Assembly (NCBI GenBank): GCA_020634855.1
Contig: JACKAU010000004.1
Coordinates: 124,001-188,000, forward strand
Source of the DNA: Anaerolineales bacterium
Lineage (GTDB): Bacteria; Chloroflexota; Anaerolineae; 4572-78; J111
Direction: 5' to 3'
DNA length: 64,000 nt
Shown: positions 25,980 through 34,703 of the stretch, in pieces
Position numbering within the stretch: the first letter of the stretch is position 1
Layout of the letters: each line of letters begins with the position of its first letter
Made by a program: the position numbers and the translations under genes
Notes under the pieces: model-generated
Told to the model about the DNA's origin: nothing
The model's input: only the letters and a program-made list of their open reading frames with translations
The model's database searches: none

Positions 25980-28940
25980 TTGAATAAACAGGCAAGGGAA
26001 ACCCAGCAACAGGACATGCAACAACTAGAAATAGCTTACAGTGAAGTCGTGGCTTATGCCCAAGACCTTGAAAATCAGGTTAGAAAACAACGGCAAGCTG
26101 ATGCAGAACTGGAGCGACGCACCGCCAATTTAGCCTTGGTTAGCGGTATTGGTCGCAGAATTACGACGATCTTAAACGTCGATCATCTGCTCAACACAAC
26201 CGTCCATTTGATCCTGGAAATGTTTGGCTATGATCACGTGGCCATCTATTTGCTAAAAGGGGAAAAAATTAGGCTTGAGGCCGTATCAGGAGCCTACGCC
26301 AACTATCTTTCAATTGGGCCAACGCCATCTCTGGAAGACAAGATTATAGCTGACGTCGCTACACTGGCCCAGCCTCTGGTGGTTAATGATGTCAGGTTAG
26401 AGCCACGGTTTGCCCCCGTAGTCCCCGAAAAACCAAACACGCGAGCCGAATTATGTCTGCCGATTATGTTAGGCCCCACAACGCTTGGCGTACTCGATAT
26501 CCAAAGTTTTCATAGCAACGCCTTTGATCGGGACACGGTATTGGCCTTGGAAGCGCTGACTCACCAACTGGCCGTAGCTTTGGAAAACGCCCGGCTGCAC
26601 AGCGCTGTTCAAGAAGAACTGGCCGAACGAAAAGAAACCGAACGCGTCCTGCACCGAACGCTGGAAGAGCTTCAACTTTGGGCTGATGAAAAAGCCCCCG
26701 ACTTGGAGCGAGCGAACCAGGTTCTACAACAGCAAATCATAGAGCGCCGCCGGGTTGAGTCCGAACTGAAAAATAGGGCTTTCCAGCAAGCCGTTGTTGC
26801 TAAATTTGGCCAGCGCGTTCTGGAAGGTATTCCTTTACACGTTCTTCTTGATGAAGCTGTAGCCCTGGTTGCTGAGACCCTGCACGTGGAATATTGCCAA
26901 ATTTTAGAATTGTTGGCCAATGTGGACGATGTTCTCCTGTTGCGGGCTGGGGTCGGTTGGCAAAAAGGACTGGTTGGCAGTACGACCATTAGCGCCGATG
27001 CGAAATCGCAAATGGGCTATACGTTGTTATCTAGTGAACCGGTCATTGTTAAAGAGACCAGCACCGAAACACGATTTAACGTTTCCCAATATATACGCGA
27101 TCACAATGTTGTCAGCAGTATGAGCGTGATTATCGATGGCGAGGATTGGCCTTTTGGTGTATTAGGCGTTCACACTACGCATCATCGAGTTTTCACTAAC
27201 GACGACATCAACTTCCTACAAGCTATCGCCAACAATTTAGCGCAAGCCATTGAACGCATCCGGGCTGAAGCTGCCCTCCGGGAAAGCGAAGAAAAGTACC
27301 GCACCCTGATTGAGAAATCGAGCGATGCCATCTTTTTGATCTATGGCGGGCGATTTGAAGTGATTAACCGTCGCTTCACCGAACTTTTCGGCGTGACCCA
27401 AGAAGAAGCTAACCTACCCGATTTTATCTTCACCAACATCATTTCTGCCAGAGGTAGAAAAATTGTTGAAGATCTGCAAAACCCTACCATTTCCGATCAA
27501 AAAACGTTATCCCCACCCCCGTATGAATTTACAGCGATCGATAAAAATGGCAATGAGATTGATGTTGAACTCAGCGTGTCTTACCCTATTTACCGGGGTG
27601 GATTGGCTACACAAGGCTTAATTCGCGACATTACCGAGCGCAAGCGAATTGAACTGGAAAAACAAGCGGCTTACGAAAAAGTTCAACAGTATGCCCTTGA
27701 GTTGAGCGCCAAGGTTGAAGAAGAGCAGCGTCAGCGCGAAATTACAACTATTTTGGCCGAAGCTGTCGCTTCCATTAGCATGACGCTATCCACCGATGAA
27801 ATTCTCAAACATATTCTACTAAAATTAAAGCAGCTAATTCCGTATGATTCGGCTGCCATTTTTTTAGTTAAAGATGATGATTTTTTGGTTATGGAGGCGG
27901 CTGAAGGATTTACCGAGGATGTCGTCAATCAAGAGTTTGACTATTCTCAAAACATCCTGTTTCAGGAAATGCGCAGTACGAATGGGGCTATCTATATTCC
28001 CGATACGCACAGCGATGATCGCTATCAAGTGTGGTCCGGTGCATCGCAAGTGCGTAGTTGGATCGGGGCGCCCTTGCTCTTAGCCCGAGAAATGATCGGT
28101 TATGTAACCGTTGATCGGTTTGAACCGGGGGCTTTAACCCCACAAGATGCCGAAGTGGTGCAAGCCTTTGCCCATCAGGTAGCCCAAACCATTTATAACG
28201 CTCGCCTGTTTGAGCAGCTTCACGACACCCAGGCCCAACTCATTCAACGTGAGCGGCTGGCGGCGCTGGGACAGATGGCTGCTACCGTGGCCCACGAACT
28301 GCGTAACCCCTTAATGGCGATTAAAATCGGCGTAGAATATCTAGTCCATGATATTGCTGATGATGACCCTCGCAAACGTGGCGCATCGTTGATGCAAGCC
28401 AATATGGAGCGCATCGACCGCATCATCAACGATATTTTGTACGTAGCCCGCGCCCCCAAACCCAACCTGGTCCCCGGTTCTCTCTATTCGGTTTTGGAGA
28501 CTGAAGCAAACTTTTGGGAGGTCAATCTCCCTGAGAAAGGACTCAAGTTTCACCATCAACTTGTGTCCGATGCTCCGCCCATTATGCTCGATTTTGACCA
28601 AATTGGCCGAGTTTTCTCCAATCTTATCAGCAACAGCGCCGATGCCATTGGGGCCGGCGGTGAGATTCAGCTAACGATGGTCGTTGAAGACGATAGGCAG
28701 ATCATAACGGTTGAAGATAACGGCCCAGGTATTCCCCTGGAAAATCAAGAGAAGATCTTCGAGCCCTTCTTTACCACTAAATCGCGAGGAACCGGGCTTG
28801 GATTAGCTATCGTGAAGCAGATAGTGGAAAATCACTATGGGACCATTACGCTGTGGAGCGAACCAACCATTGGCACGAAATTTACAATTGTCCTGCCCAA
28901 TGCGCCCTACGATCCCAACTCTAGCGAAGAGCAGGCGTAA
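25980..28940 (+). CDS. Multi-sensor histidine kinase (GAF-GAF-PAS-GAF)
   Basis: Cytosolic two-component sensor kinase of 986 residues without membrane spans. Order: N-terminal coiled coil (1-45), GAF1 (about 50-205), coiled coil, GAF2 (about 265-425), PAS (about 435-555, ending QGLIRDITERKR), coiled coil, GAF3 (about 600-750), then HisKA with the phosphoacceptor His772 in ATVAHELRNPL. The ATPase follows, with N box NLISNSADAI, G1 VEDNGPGIP, F box EPFFTTKSRG and G2 TGLGLAIV. Start is TTG, reading LNKQARETQQQ as MNKQARETQQQ; the ribosome site (GGGAG) is moderate. No response regulator is adjacent, so its partner is elsewhere. Its last 34 bases overlap the convergent M23 gene. Confidence 0.93.
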   Translation: MNKQARETQQQDMQQLEIAYSEVVAYAQDLENQVRKQRQADAELERRTANLALVSGIGRRITTILNVDHLLNTTVHLILEMFGYDHVAIYLLKGEKIRLEAVSGAYANYLSIGPTPSLEDKIIADVATLAQPLVVNDVRLEPRFAPVVPEKPNTRAELCLPIMLGPTTLGVLDIQSFHSNAFDRDTVLALEALTHQLAVALENARLHSAVQEELAERKETERVLHRTLEELQLWADEKAPDLERANQVLQQQIIERRRVESELKNRAFQQAVVAKFGQRVLEGIPLHVLLDEAVALVAETLHVEYCQILELLANVDDVLLLRAGVGWQKGLVGSTTISADAKSQMGYTLLSSEPVIVKETSTETRFNVSQYIRDHNVVSSMSVIIDGEDWPFGVLGVHTTHHRVFTNDDINFLQAIANNLAQAIERIRAEAALRESEEKYRTLIEKSSDAIFLIYGGRFEVINRRFTELFGVTQEEANLPDFIFTNIISARGRKIVEDLQNPTISDQKTLSPPPYEFTAIDKNGNEIDVELSVSYPIYRGGLATQGLIRDITERKRIELEKQAAYEKVQQYALELSAKVEEEQRQREITTILAEAVASISMTLSTDEILKHILLKLKQLIPYDSAAIFLVKDDDFLVMEAAEGFTEDVVNQEFDYSQNILFQEMRSTNGAIYIPDTHSDDRYQVWSGASQVRSWIGAPLLLAREMIGYVTVDRFEPGALTPQDAEVVQAFAHQVAQTIYNARLFEQLHDTQAQLIQRERLAALGQMAATVAHELRNPLMAIKIGVEYLVHDIADDDPRKRGASLMQANMERIDRIINDILYVARAPKPNLVPGSLYSVLETEANFWEVNLPEKGLKFHHQLVSDAPPIMLDFDQIGRVFSNLISNSADAIGAGGEIQLTMVVEDDRQIITVEDNGPGIPLENQEKIFEPFFTTKSRGTGLGLAIVKQIVENHYGTITLWSEPTIGTKFTIVLPNAPYDPNSSEEQA

Positions 28941-29638
28941 TCGGGTCGGCAAAGTGGTGGTCTATCGGCGCAGAGCGTGTTGAGCCGCATCCCCAGATAG
29001 GGCGACGGATCAATCGTATTAGCCATGTCGGTTTCATTCAGGAATTTGCCGCTGCCGTCATCTAAGACGATGCTAAAGTGTAGATGCGTATCAATCGAAC
29101 GCCATGATTGACCGTTGTAATCCCCCTGGTACCCCAATAAAGTCCCCTGTTTGACCGGCAGCTCATACGTGCCGGGCGGAATTTGGTCGATGATATAGCT
29201 GTGGCCGGCCTCATCGGCCATATGGGTGTAGAAGCTCCAAATCTGTCGGCTTGGTTCTAGTGGATCCTGCGGGTGGCGAATGATCACCGCGCTGGTCCAC
29301 TCCGGTAGGCGCGTTAGATAGCCGTCGTAGGCCGCGTAAACCGGCGTTATCCCATTACCCTCAAGCCCAAAAATATCCAACCCTGAATGATTTTGCGTAC
29401 CAAGAATACTGTCGCCGTAAACAATCCCTATCCAGCCGGTCGTAGGCATTACAAAGGGAGCGGCGGCGCACTGCTCCAGACTGGTTGCTACCGGCAAATT
29501 AACACTGCCGTTTGAGGAACCGATGTACCTAAACCAACTCAAATTCCGCACTCGCGGCGACGAGGCGCAAAATAAAATTAGGGTACAACCCGCCACAATG
29601 AGCAGGGTAGTCAGGAAACGTTTAATCGAACGGATCAT
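28907..29638 (-). CDS. M23 family peptidase, secreted or anchored
   Basis: LytM-type zinc peptidase, 243 residues. An N-terminal hydrophobic segment (about 8-26, FLTTLLIVAGCTLILFCAS) is a signal anchor. The M23 domain carries NHSGLDIFG (zinc His and Asp) and THLHFS (His-x-His). The middle YDGYLTRLPEWTSAVIIRHP is the usual beta core. It differs from the larger M23 protein at 24142 by lacking linkers and the C-terminal domain. Four Cys near the C-terminus (LCADRPPLCRPDYAC and an earlier one) may form disulfides. Its 3' end overlaps the kinase 3' end by 34 bases on the opposite strand. Confidence 0.88.
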   Translation of the reverse strand: MIRSIKRFLTTLLIVAGCTLILFCASSPRVRNLSWFRYIGSSNGSVNLPVATSLEQCAAAPFVMPTTGWIGIVYGDSILGTQNHSGLDIFGLEGNGITPVYAAYDGYLTRLPEWTSAVIIRHPQDPLEPSRQIWSFYTHMADEAGHSYIIDQIPPGTYELPVKQGTLLGYQGDYNGQSWRSIDTHLHFSIVLDDGSGKFLNETDMANTIDPSPYLGMRLNTLCADRPPLCRPDYACSSLELGS

Positions 29639-29724
29639 CTTTTTGAGACAGGGTTTCTATCTAAGAGCTTTCATTTCTTCTCTAATTCAAGAGAGTTTAC
29701 ATAAATTCTTTGCCCGCGTCAACC

Positions 29725-30045
29725 CTATCCCACTAACCACTGCCAGCCAAAAAACACCGCCATGCCAACCACAATTGTCAGCAGTAAATTTTTACTTGTC
29801 CAACTGATCACCGCCGCCACGACAGCGCCCACCAGATAGGCATTGGTCCAACTCAGGTCAATCGACTCGCCATTGGGCATCAGTACCGCCGGAACGATGA
29901 TTGCCGTCAAAACCGCCGGCGGTACATAGCCAAGGGCCTCATTCAGCCGAGCCGGAAATTCGAATCGACCCGCCACCACAAACATCGAGTAACGAATCAC
30001 AAACGTTACCACCGCCATTCCAGCAATTAAGTACAGCTCATTCAT
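29725..30045 (-). CDS. azlD: AzlD-type branched-chain amino acid exporter subunit
   Basis: Small partner of the AzlC/AzlD exporter of branched-chain amino acids and analogues. The 106-residue protein has four hydrophobic segments, the family N-terminus LIAGMAVVTFVIRYSMFVV, and FPARLNEALGYVPPAVLTAI in the second segment. It starts inside the azlC stop (ATGA overlap), typical of this pair, and is the last gene of a probable LysM-AraC-azlC-azlD unit. Confidence 0.92.
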   Translation of the reverse strand: MNELYLIAGMAVVTFVIRYSMFVVAGRFEFPARLNEALGYVPPAVLTAIIVPAVLMPNGESIDLSWTNAYLVGAVVAAVISWTSKNLLLTIVVGMAVFFGWQWLVG

Positions 30046-30785
30046 ACCAGAATCTCCTGCTTACCCCACTGTTGAACCAATAGTCCGGCCGCAATCCCGG
30101 CTAGCGCAGCGACCATCAAGCCCAATTGATGAGGTATGGCGTGAGCTAACAAGGCTACCACTCCGGCGACGATCACTGTCGCGACCATCGGTCGATTTTT
30201 TAGGTACGGAATGACCATACCGATAAACGTGACCGGCATAGCGAAATCCAATCCCCATGCAGCGGCGTTCGGCAGCATTTGGCCGACCGTCAACCCTATG
30301 AATGTACAAACTTGCCAGTTGGTGTACATAAACAGCGCGGAGCCGAGATAATACCAATGATTATAAGGCGCGGTTGGCTGTTGAGTATAGCGCTTGATCA
30401 CCACCAGAAACGTTTCATCGGTCAACCAAAACGCCAGCGGTACTTGCCATCGCTGCGGCAAATGGCGTACATACGGAGCCAATGTGGCGGAATAAAGAGC
30501 ATGACGTAAATTCACTACAAATGTTGTTAGTACAATGATCGGCCAAGCTGTGCCGACGGCGACCAGCCCTAGCGCAATAAATTGGGCCGAACCGGCAAAT
30601 ACAAAAGCCGACATCGCCATCGCCCCGGCAAATGACAGCCCGCTGCTCATCGCCAGCGTACCAAAAATAATACCAAATGGAATCGCTCCAACAATCAACG
30701 GAAACGAGTCTCTCGCCCCGGCCAAGAATTCAGAAAATGGCGAGGCGTTAATTAAAGAAGGGGTGTCTACATTCGCTTGAGTCAT
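30042..30785 (-). CDS. azlC: AzlC-type branched-chain amino acid exporter subunit
   Basis: Large permease subunit (247 residues) of the AzlCD exporter. Family features are FPLIVGAIPFGIIFGTLAMS near residue 30, FVFAGSAQFIALGL (about 60-73), VVNLRHALYSATLAPYV, and LTDETFLVVIKRY. About seven membrane segments. azlD follows with an ATGA overlap. An AraC-type regulator lies upstream on the same strand, separated by a 150-base block of GATTGGA-type repeats. Confidence 0.94.
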   Translation of the reverse strand: MTQANVDTPSLINASPFSEFLAGARDSFPLIVGAIPFGIIFGTLAMSSGLSFAGAMAMSAFVFAGSAQFIALGLVAVGTAWPIIVLTTFVVNLRHALYSATLAPYVRHLPQRWQVPLAFWLTDETFLVVIKRYTQQPTAPYNHWYYLGSALFMYTNWQVCTFIGLTVGQMLPNAAAWGLDFAMPVTFIGMVIPYLKNRPMVATVIVAGVVALLAHAIPHQLGLMVAALAGIAAGLLVQQWGKQEILV

Positions 30786-30802
30786 CCTTGAGTCCTTTCA
30801 AG

Positions 30803-30950
30803 AGATTGGAGACTGGAGATTAGAGATTGAGAGATAAGGAGATTAGAGATTGGAGAATTAAATGGTTAATCTCCAATTACCTAATCTTCCAATCTCCAAT
30901 TACCCAATCTTCAATTACCTAATCTCCAGTTACCTAATCTCCATTCTACC
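30803..30950. repeat. GATTGGA-type low-complexity inverted repeat block
   Basis: Left part made of GAGATTGGAGACTGGAGATTAGAG-like words, right part made of the complementary words (AATCTCCAATTACCTAATCTTCC-like), so the block can fold back on itself. The same 7-8 base words occur in frame inside carA, carB and recQ. It separates azlC from the upstream AraC gene and may end or attenuate the upstream transcript. Confidence 0.85.
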
Positions 30951-30953
30951 AAC

Positions 30954-31811
30954 TCAAGCTAAATCGTCTTGTACATTCTTGCTGTTTAGAGCATACTGAC
31001 CGGGGGTGACGCCGACAATCCGCTTAAAACGGCGGGTGAAGTGGCTTTGGTCGACAAAGCCGGTTTCGGCGGCAATATGGGCGATGGGATACCCCTGGGC
31101 CAGAAGGGTTTTGGCCCGTTCAACCCGGATGTGGTTGAGGTAAGCATGGGGAGGTAACCCGATGACCTGGCTAAAGGTGCGGGTAAAATGATAAGGACTT
31201 AAATTGGCGATATGGGCCAACTGATCCAGTGAAACGTTTTCATCGAAATGCGCTTCCAGATATTCTCGGGCCCAATTAATGCTGCGAGTCGAGCCGTCGA
31301 GGGCGCGAGGTTCGACCCGTCCGGTGGCGTGACGGGCAATTAGTTGGGCCAGCGTGGCAATAAACGCGGTTTCTCGTTCTAGGGCCGAGGCTGACGTTTC
31401 CAGCATTACATGCAATCGGCGGATAAGCGGTACCAACGATTCATCCCAAATGACCGGATTGATAAAATTAGGGATACCTTGCCAGTGCTCAAAGGCGGAT
31501 CCCGCGGCTTGCGTCACCAATTCTGTTTCCGGATACAGCATCCGGTAGCTCCAGCCTTCTTCGGTGACGACGGCCTGACCGGTGTGAACTTCGTCAGGAT
31601 TAATCACCACTACGCTGCCGGCCGGAGCCACATGCGTTGCGCCACGATAGTAGAAGGTCTCCGCGCCGCGTTCGATGATGCCGATGGCGTATCCATTGTG
31701 GACGTGTCTCGAGAAGGTGTGAGTAAAATACGTCGCCCGCAGCAGATCGACCCCGCCGATATCCTGGGCTTGCCAAAACTTAACTTTTTCTTGGTGAAGG
31801 GGTATCGCCAT
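30954..31811 (-). CDS. AraC family regulator
   Basis: Transcription factor of 285 residues with an N-terminal cupin-type sensor (about 10-150, with HNGYAIGIIERGAETFYYRG and VINPDEVHTG) and two C-terminal helix-turn-helix motifs. The second includes the family signature IAAETGFVDQSHFTRRFKRI followed by GVTPGQY. This cupin-AraC type is often found beside azlCD, and here it is directly upstream in the same direction, so control of amino acid export is the likely job. It starts 2 bases after the LysM protein stop. Confidence 0.92.
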   Translation of the reverse strand: MAIPLHQEKVKFWQAQDIGGVDLLRATYFTHTFSRHVHNGYAIGIIERGAETFYYRGATHVAPAGSVVVINPDEVHTGQAVVTEEGWSYRMLYPETELVTQAAGSAFEHWQGIPNFINPVIWDESLVPLIRRLHVMLETSASALERETAFIATLAQLIARHATGRVEPRALDGSTRSINWAREYLEAHFDENVSLDQLAHIANLSPYHFTRTFSQVIGLPPHAYLNHIRVERAKTLLAQGYPIAHIAAETGFVDQSHFTRRFKRIVGVTPGQYALNSKNVQDDLA

Positions 31812-31813
31812 AA

Positions 31814-32683
31814 CTATCGTTTCAATGGAATAATCAACCGGGTTCCCACTTGTAGCCGGCGTGGATCATCGATGCCGTTGCGCACGCTGAGCGCTTCCAC
31901 GGTCACGCCATAAATCGAGGCGATATAGCCGAGTGAATCGCCGGATTGGACGATATAGACAACCGGTGTGGGTGTAGCCGTTGGCGTAGGCGGCGGGGTG
32001 GCGTCGGTCGGGCGCAGGACGGCTTCGGCGGTGAACGCAAAACTGTCTAGAATTTCATCAAAGAAAGGTTGAACTGCTGCCCACTCGGCGGATGGGGCCA
32101 GTGAGACTACATAGTAGCCAACCTCATCCTTAGCTGTGGCCGCAATCTTAGCGGTGACCGCTCCTCCCATATCTTCATTTTCAAAACTAAACTCTGTCGA
32201 GCGCCAAACCCGGTCGCCAATGACAACGGTGTCCCGATTGACGATAGTACTGTTGGGAGCCAGCGTGTACTGCAAGTGAGTTAACAAATTAGCCGGCTCG
32301 ACGGTGTTATCGGCCGGGATGCCGATCCACATCGATGTGTCCGTCAGATGAGCCGGGTCAAGCCCACCGGCTGACGGAGCGAAAACTACCGACAGCCCGC
32401 GCTCGTTGATCTGCCAATCTCTGGGGTATTCCAGGGCAAAACCGAGGGCTGCATCTTTAAAGTCAATTTTCGTCGAAGGATCTGGAGTACCAATGACGGC
32501 CACGGTTGCGGTCGACGGGGGCGTCGGCAGCGCTCTGTTGTTGTCGCTGGTCGATCCAAAATTACTGCCGGTCACCACCGACAGCGCCACAAAGCCAATC
32601 CCGGCGAAGGTCAAGACCAACATCAATGTTGTCACCACCAACGTTCCGAATTTTTGAAAAAATCGTCTAAGCGAATTGATCAA
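31814..32683 (-). CDS. Membrane-anchored LysM protein
   Basis: A 289-residue protein with an N-terminal span (about 15-36, TLVVTTLMLVLTFAGIGFVAL), a globular middle (about 70-220) that resembles PsbP/DUF1795-like domains (FALEYPRDWQINERGLSVVF), a Pro/Thr linker, and a C-terminal LysM domain (about 243-287, VQSGDSLGYIASIYGVTVEA) that should bind peptidoglycan. It probably faces the outside. It is the first gene of the run ending in azlD, with only a 2-base gap to the AraC gene, although a functional link is not obvious. Confidence 0.85.
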   Translation of the reverse strand: MINSLRRFFQKFGTLVVTTLMLVLTFAGIGFVALSVVTGSNFGSTSDNNRALPTPPSTATVAVIGTPDPSTKIDFKDAALGFALEYPRDWQINERGLSVVFAPSAGGLDPAHLTDTSMWIGIPADNTVEPANLLTHLQYTLAPNSTIVNRDTVVIGDRVWRSTEFSFENEDMGGAVTAKIAATAKDEVGYYVVSLAPSAEWAAVQPFFDEILDSFAFTAEAVLRPTDATPPPTPTATPTPVVYIVQSGDSLGYIASIYGVTVEALSVRNGIDDPRRLQVGTRLIIPLKR

Positions 32684-32704
32684 GACATCACTCCACGACC
32701 TTAA

Positions 32705-32798
32705 GACCTGTAAGGTTTTATAGATACAGGTAGGCGTAACTAAGGGGTCATTAGATTATTACTTATTTCAAACAGCCTCTTTGGAAACCTTACAGGTC
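32705..32798. repeat. Inverted repeat, GACCTGTAAGGTTTT family
   Basis: GACCTGTAAGGTTT (32705-32718) and AAACCTTACAGGTC (32785-32798) are exact complements. The same core with one or two changes forms the inner arms of the inverted repeat at 25809-25902. It lies between the divergent LysM and msrP genes, so it could also be an operator-like site, but the second locus argues for a dispersed element. Confidence 0.8.
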
Positions 32799-32961
32799 TG
32801 CCCCATACTAAACAGACCCTGGTTATCATAATTATTTTAGATTATCTTGCCAAGTTTTTGCGCAAATTACAAGGATTTAATAATTTCATAAGATTATTGT
32901 CATAGAGTATAAAGTAAGTCACGAAGTAAGCGACTGCTTTTTATAAATTTGGAGATTAAGT

Positions 32962-33924
32962 ATGGCGACTAAAATAAACTCATCAGAAATTACTCCTGAA
33001 CATATCTACCTTTCCCGACGCAAGTTTATGATCGGCATCGGCTCGCTGGCGGCTAGCGCTGCTGTCCTATCGGCTTGTGGTAACCAATTTGGCTCGACGG
33101 CATCCGGGTCCAACGCCCAAGCCGCCTTGCCTGACGATTTAAAGGTGAGCGCCACCACCGACGAACTCGGCGATGAATTAACCCCCTTTGGGGCGGTGAC
33201 CAGTTACAACAACTTCTATGAATTTACCACTACCAAGGAGGGCGTTGCCGGTTTAGCCGAGGGGTTCAAGACATCGCCGTGGCAAGTTGAGGTCGGCGGG
33301 CTGGTCAATAACCCCAAAACGTTCGACATCGACGATCTGCGCACAAAATTCGCCCAAGAGGAGCGCATCTACCGCCTGCGCTGCGTCGAAGCCTGGTCGA
33401 TGGTGATTCCCTGGCTGGGCTTCTCGCTGTCGGAGATTCTCAAAGAGGTCGAGCCGACCGCCCAGGCCAAGTATGTTCGTTTCGAAACGCTTTACGATCC
33501 TGACCGGTTACCCGGCCAGAGCAGCCGCTGGTACAACTGGCCCTATATCGAGGGCTTACGCTTGGATGAAGCGATGAATCCGTTGGCGACGATGGCTACG
33601 GGCCTATACGGCAAGCATCTGCTGCCGCAAAATGGCGCACCGTTTCGGCTGGTGGTACCATGGAAATATGGCTTCAAAAGCATTAAATCCATTGTAAAAA
33701 TTGAGCTAGTTGACAAGATGCCGGTCTCATTGTGGATGGCTGCCGCCCCTAATGAGTACGGCTTTTACGCCAATGTTAACCCTGATGTACCCCACCCCCG
33801 CTGGTCACAAGCCACCGAACGCCGTATCGGCGAGTTTGGCCGGCGCGACACCTTACCCTTCAACGGGTATGGTGACGAGGTGGCGTATCTATATGAAGGC
33901 ATGAATTTGAGGGCGAATTTCTAA
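32962..33924 (+). CDS. msrP: Protein-methionine-sulfoxide reductase catalytic subunit MsrP
   Basis: Periplasmic-side molybdopterin enzyme that repairs oxidised methionines in exported proteins. The 320-residue protein has a Tat-type signal (LSRRKFMIG at about 18-26), then a hydrophobic stretch and LSAC, an apparent lipobox at about residue 36. The molybdenum ligand is Cys141 in YRLRCVEAWSMVIPW. SRWYNWPYIEGLRLDEA and PWKYGFKSIKSIVKI are typical of the family. The stop overlaps the msrQ start (TAATG). Oddity: the Tat motif combined with a lipobox suggests a lipid-anchored form, sensible for a single-membrane or atypical envelope. Confidence 0.96.
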   Translation: MATKINSSEITPEHIYLSRRKFMIGIGSLAASAAVLSACGNQFGSTASGSNAQAALPDDLKVSATTDELGDELTPFGAVTSYNNFYEFTTTKEGVAGLAEGFKTSPWQVEVGGLVNNPKTFDIDDLRTKFAQEERIYRLRCVEAWSMVIPWLGFSLSEILKEVEPTAQAKYVRFETLYDPDRLPGQSSRWYNWPYIEGLRLDEAMNPLATMATGLYGKHLLPQNGAPFRLVVPWKYGFKSIKSIVKIELVDKMPVSLWMAAAPNEYGFYANVNPDVPHPRWSQATERRIGEFGRRDTLPFNGYGDEVAYLYEGMNLRANF

Positions 33925-34595
33925 TGGCTAAACGCAAAGCAAAAACCCGTTGGACTCCACTCCAAATTATTACCCACTTGGGAGCCTTGTTCCCGCTGGT
34001 TTGGCTGGCCTGGGATTTTTGGCAAGGCCAAACCGCGCTGTTGATTAACCCGTTTCAGGAAGCCACCTTCCGCACCGGTAAGGCGGCGATCATCTTGCTA
34101 ATGCTGTCGCTGGCCTGTACTCCGATTAACACCGTGTTTGGCTTTAAGCAGGTACTGGCTCTACGCAAGCCGTTGGGGCTTTATGCATTTATGTATGCCG
34201 CTATCCACTTTTCGATTTTTATCGTGGACAATGGCTTGGTCTCCAATAGTCTAAATTTATGGGCAGTCTACGAGGCGACCTTTGAGAAGCGCTACGCGCT
34301 GGTCGGTTTTGCGGCCTTTGTGGTTTTGCTGGCGCTGGCTATCACCTCAAATCAGTGGTCGATGCGCACGCTGCGTAAAAACTGGAAACGCCTTCATAGA
34401 TTTGTGTATGCTGCCGGTGTTCTGGCCGTCATTCACTTCGTCTGGCTGGTCAAGTCAGACATACGTGAACCGTTGATCTATGGAGCGCTCTTGACAATTA
34501 TGCTGGTCTTACGCATCCCGGCGGTTCGCAAGTGGGTGGTTAATACCCGCCAGAACCTGTCTCGACGCCGGCAAGCTGCGACCAGCAGCTCCTAA
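33924..34595 (+). CDS. msrQ: Haem-binding membrane subunit MsrQ
   Basis: Membrane b-type cytochrome that passes electrons from the respiratory chain to MsrP. The 223-residue protein has about six spans in the ferric-reductase-like arrangement. Candidate haem ligands are the His in YAAIHFSIFI, the His in LHRFVYAAGVLAVIHFVW, and nearby His residues. ACTPINTVFG and LRKPLGLYAFMYA are family motifs. It is coupled to msrP by a one-base overlap. A hairpin repeat follows its stop. Confidence 0.95.
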   Translation: MAKRKAKTRWTPLQIITHLGALFPLVWLAWDFWQGQTALLINPFQEATFRTGKAAIILLMLSLACTPINTVFGFKQVLALRKPLGLYAFMYAAIHFSIFIVDNGLVSNSLNLWAVYEATFEKRYALVGFAAFVVLLALAITSNQWSMRTLRKNWKRLHRFVYAAGVLAVIHFVWLVKSDIREPLIYGALLTIMLVLRIPAVRKWVVNTRQNLSRRRQAATSSS

Positions 34596-34610
34596 CTAAA
34601 CCGTAACATT

Positions 34611-34664
34611 CAGGTGACTGGCACTCTGGCTCAAATAGAGACTGATTAAGGGCCAGTCACCTGG
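34611..34664 (+). terminator. Hairpin repeat after msrQ, GTGACTGGC family
   Basis: CAGGTGACTGGC and GCCAGTCACCTG are exact complements around a 30-base loop. It is located between the convergent msrQ and GNAT genes. The same element is at 12127-12166 and 46014-46056, all between genes. No T tract, so it may be a palindromic repeat serving as a weak bidirectional terminator. Confidence 0.75.
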
Positions 34665-34703
34665 TTTGCTTACCCCCCTAAAACCAGTGACTCACTTGAG
34701 ACT

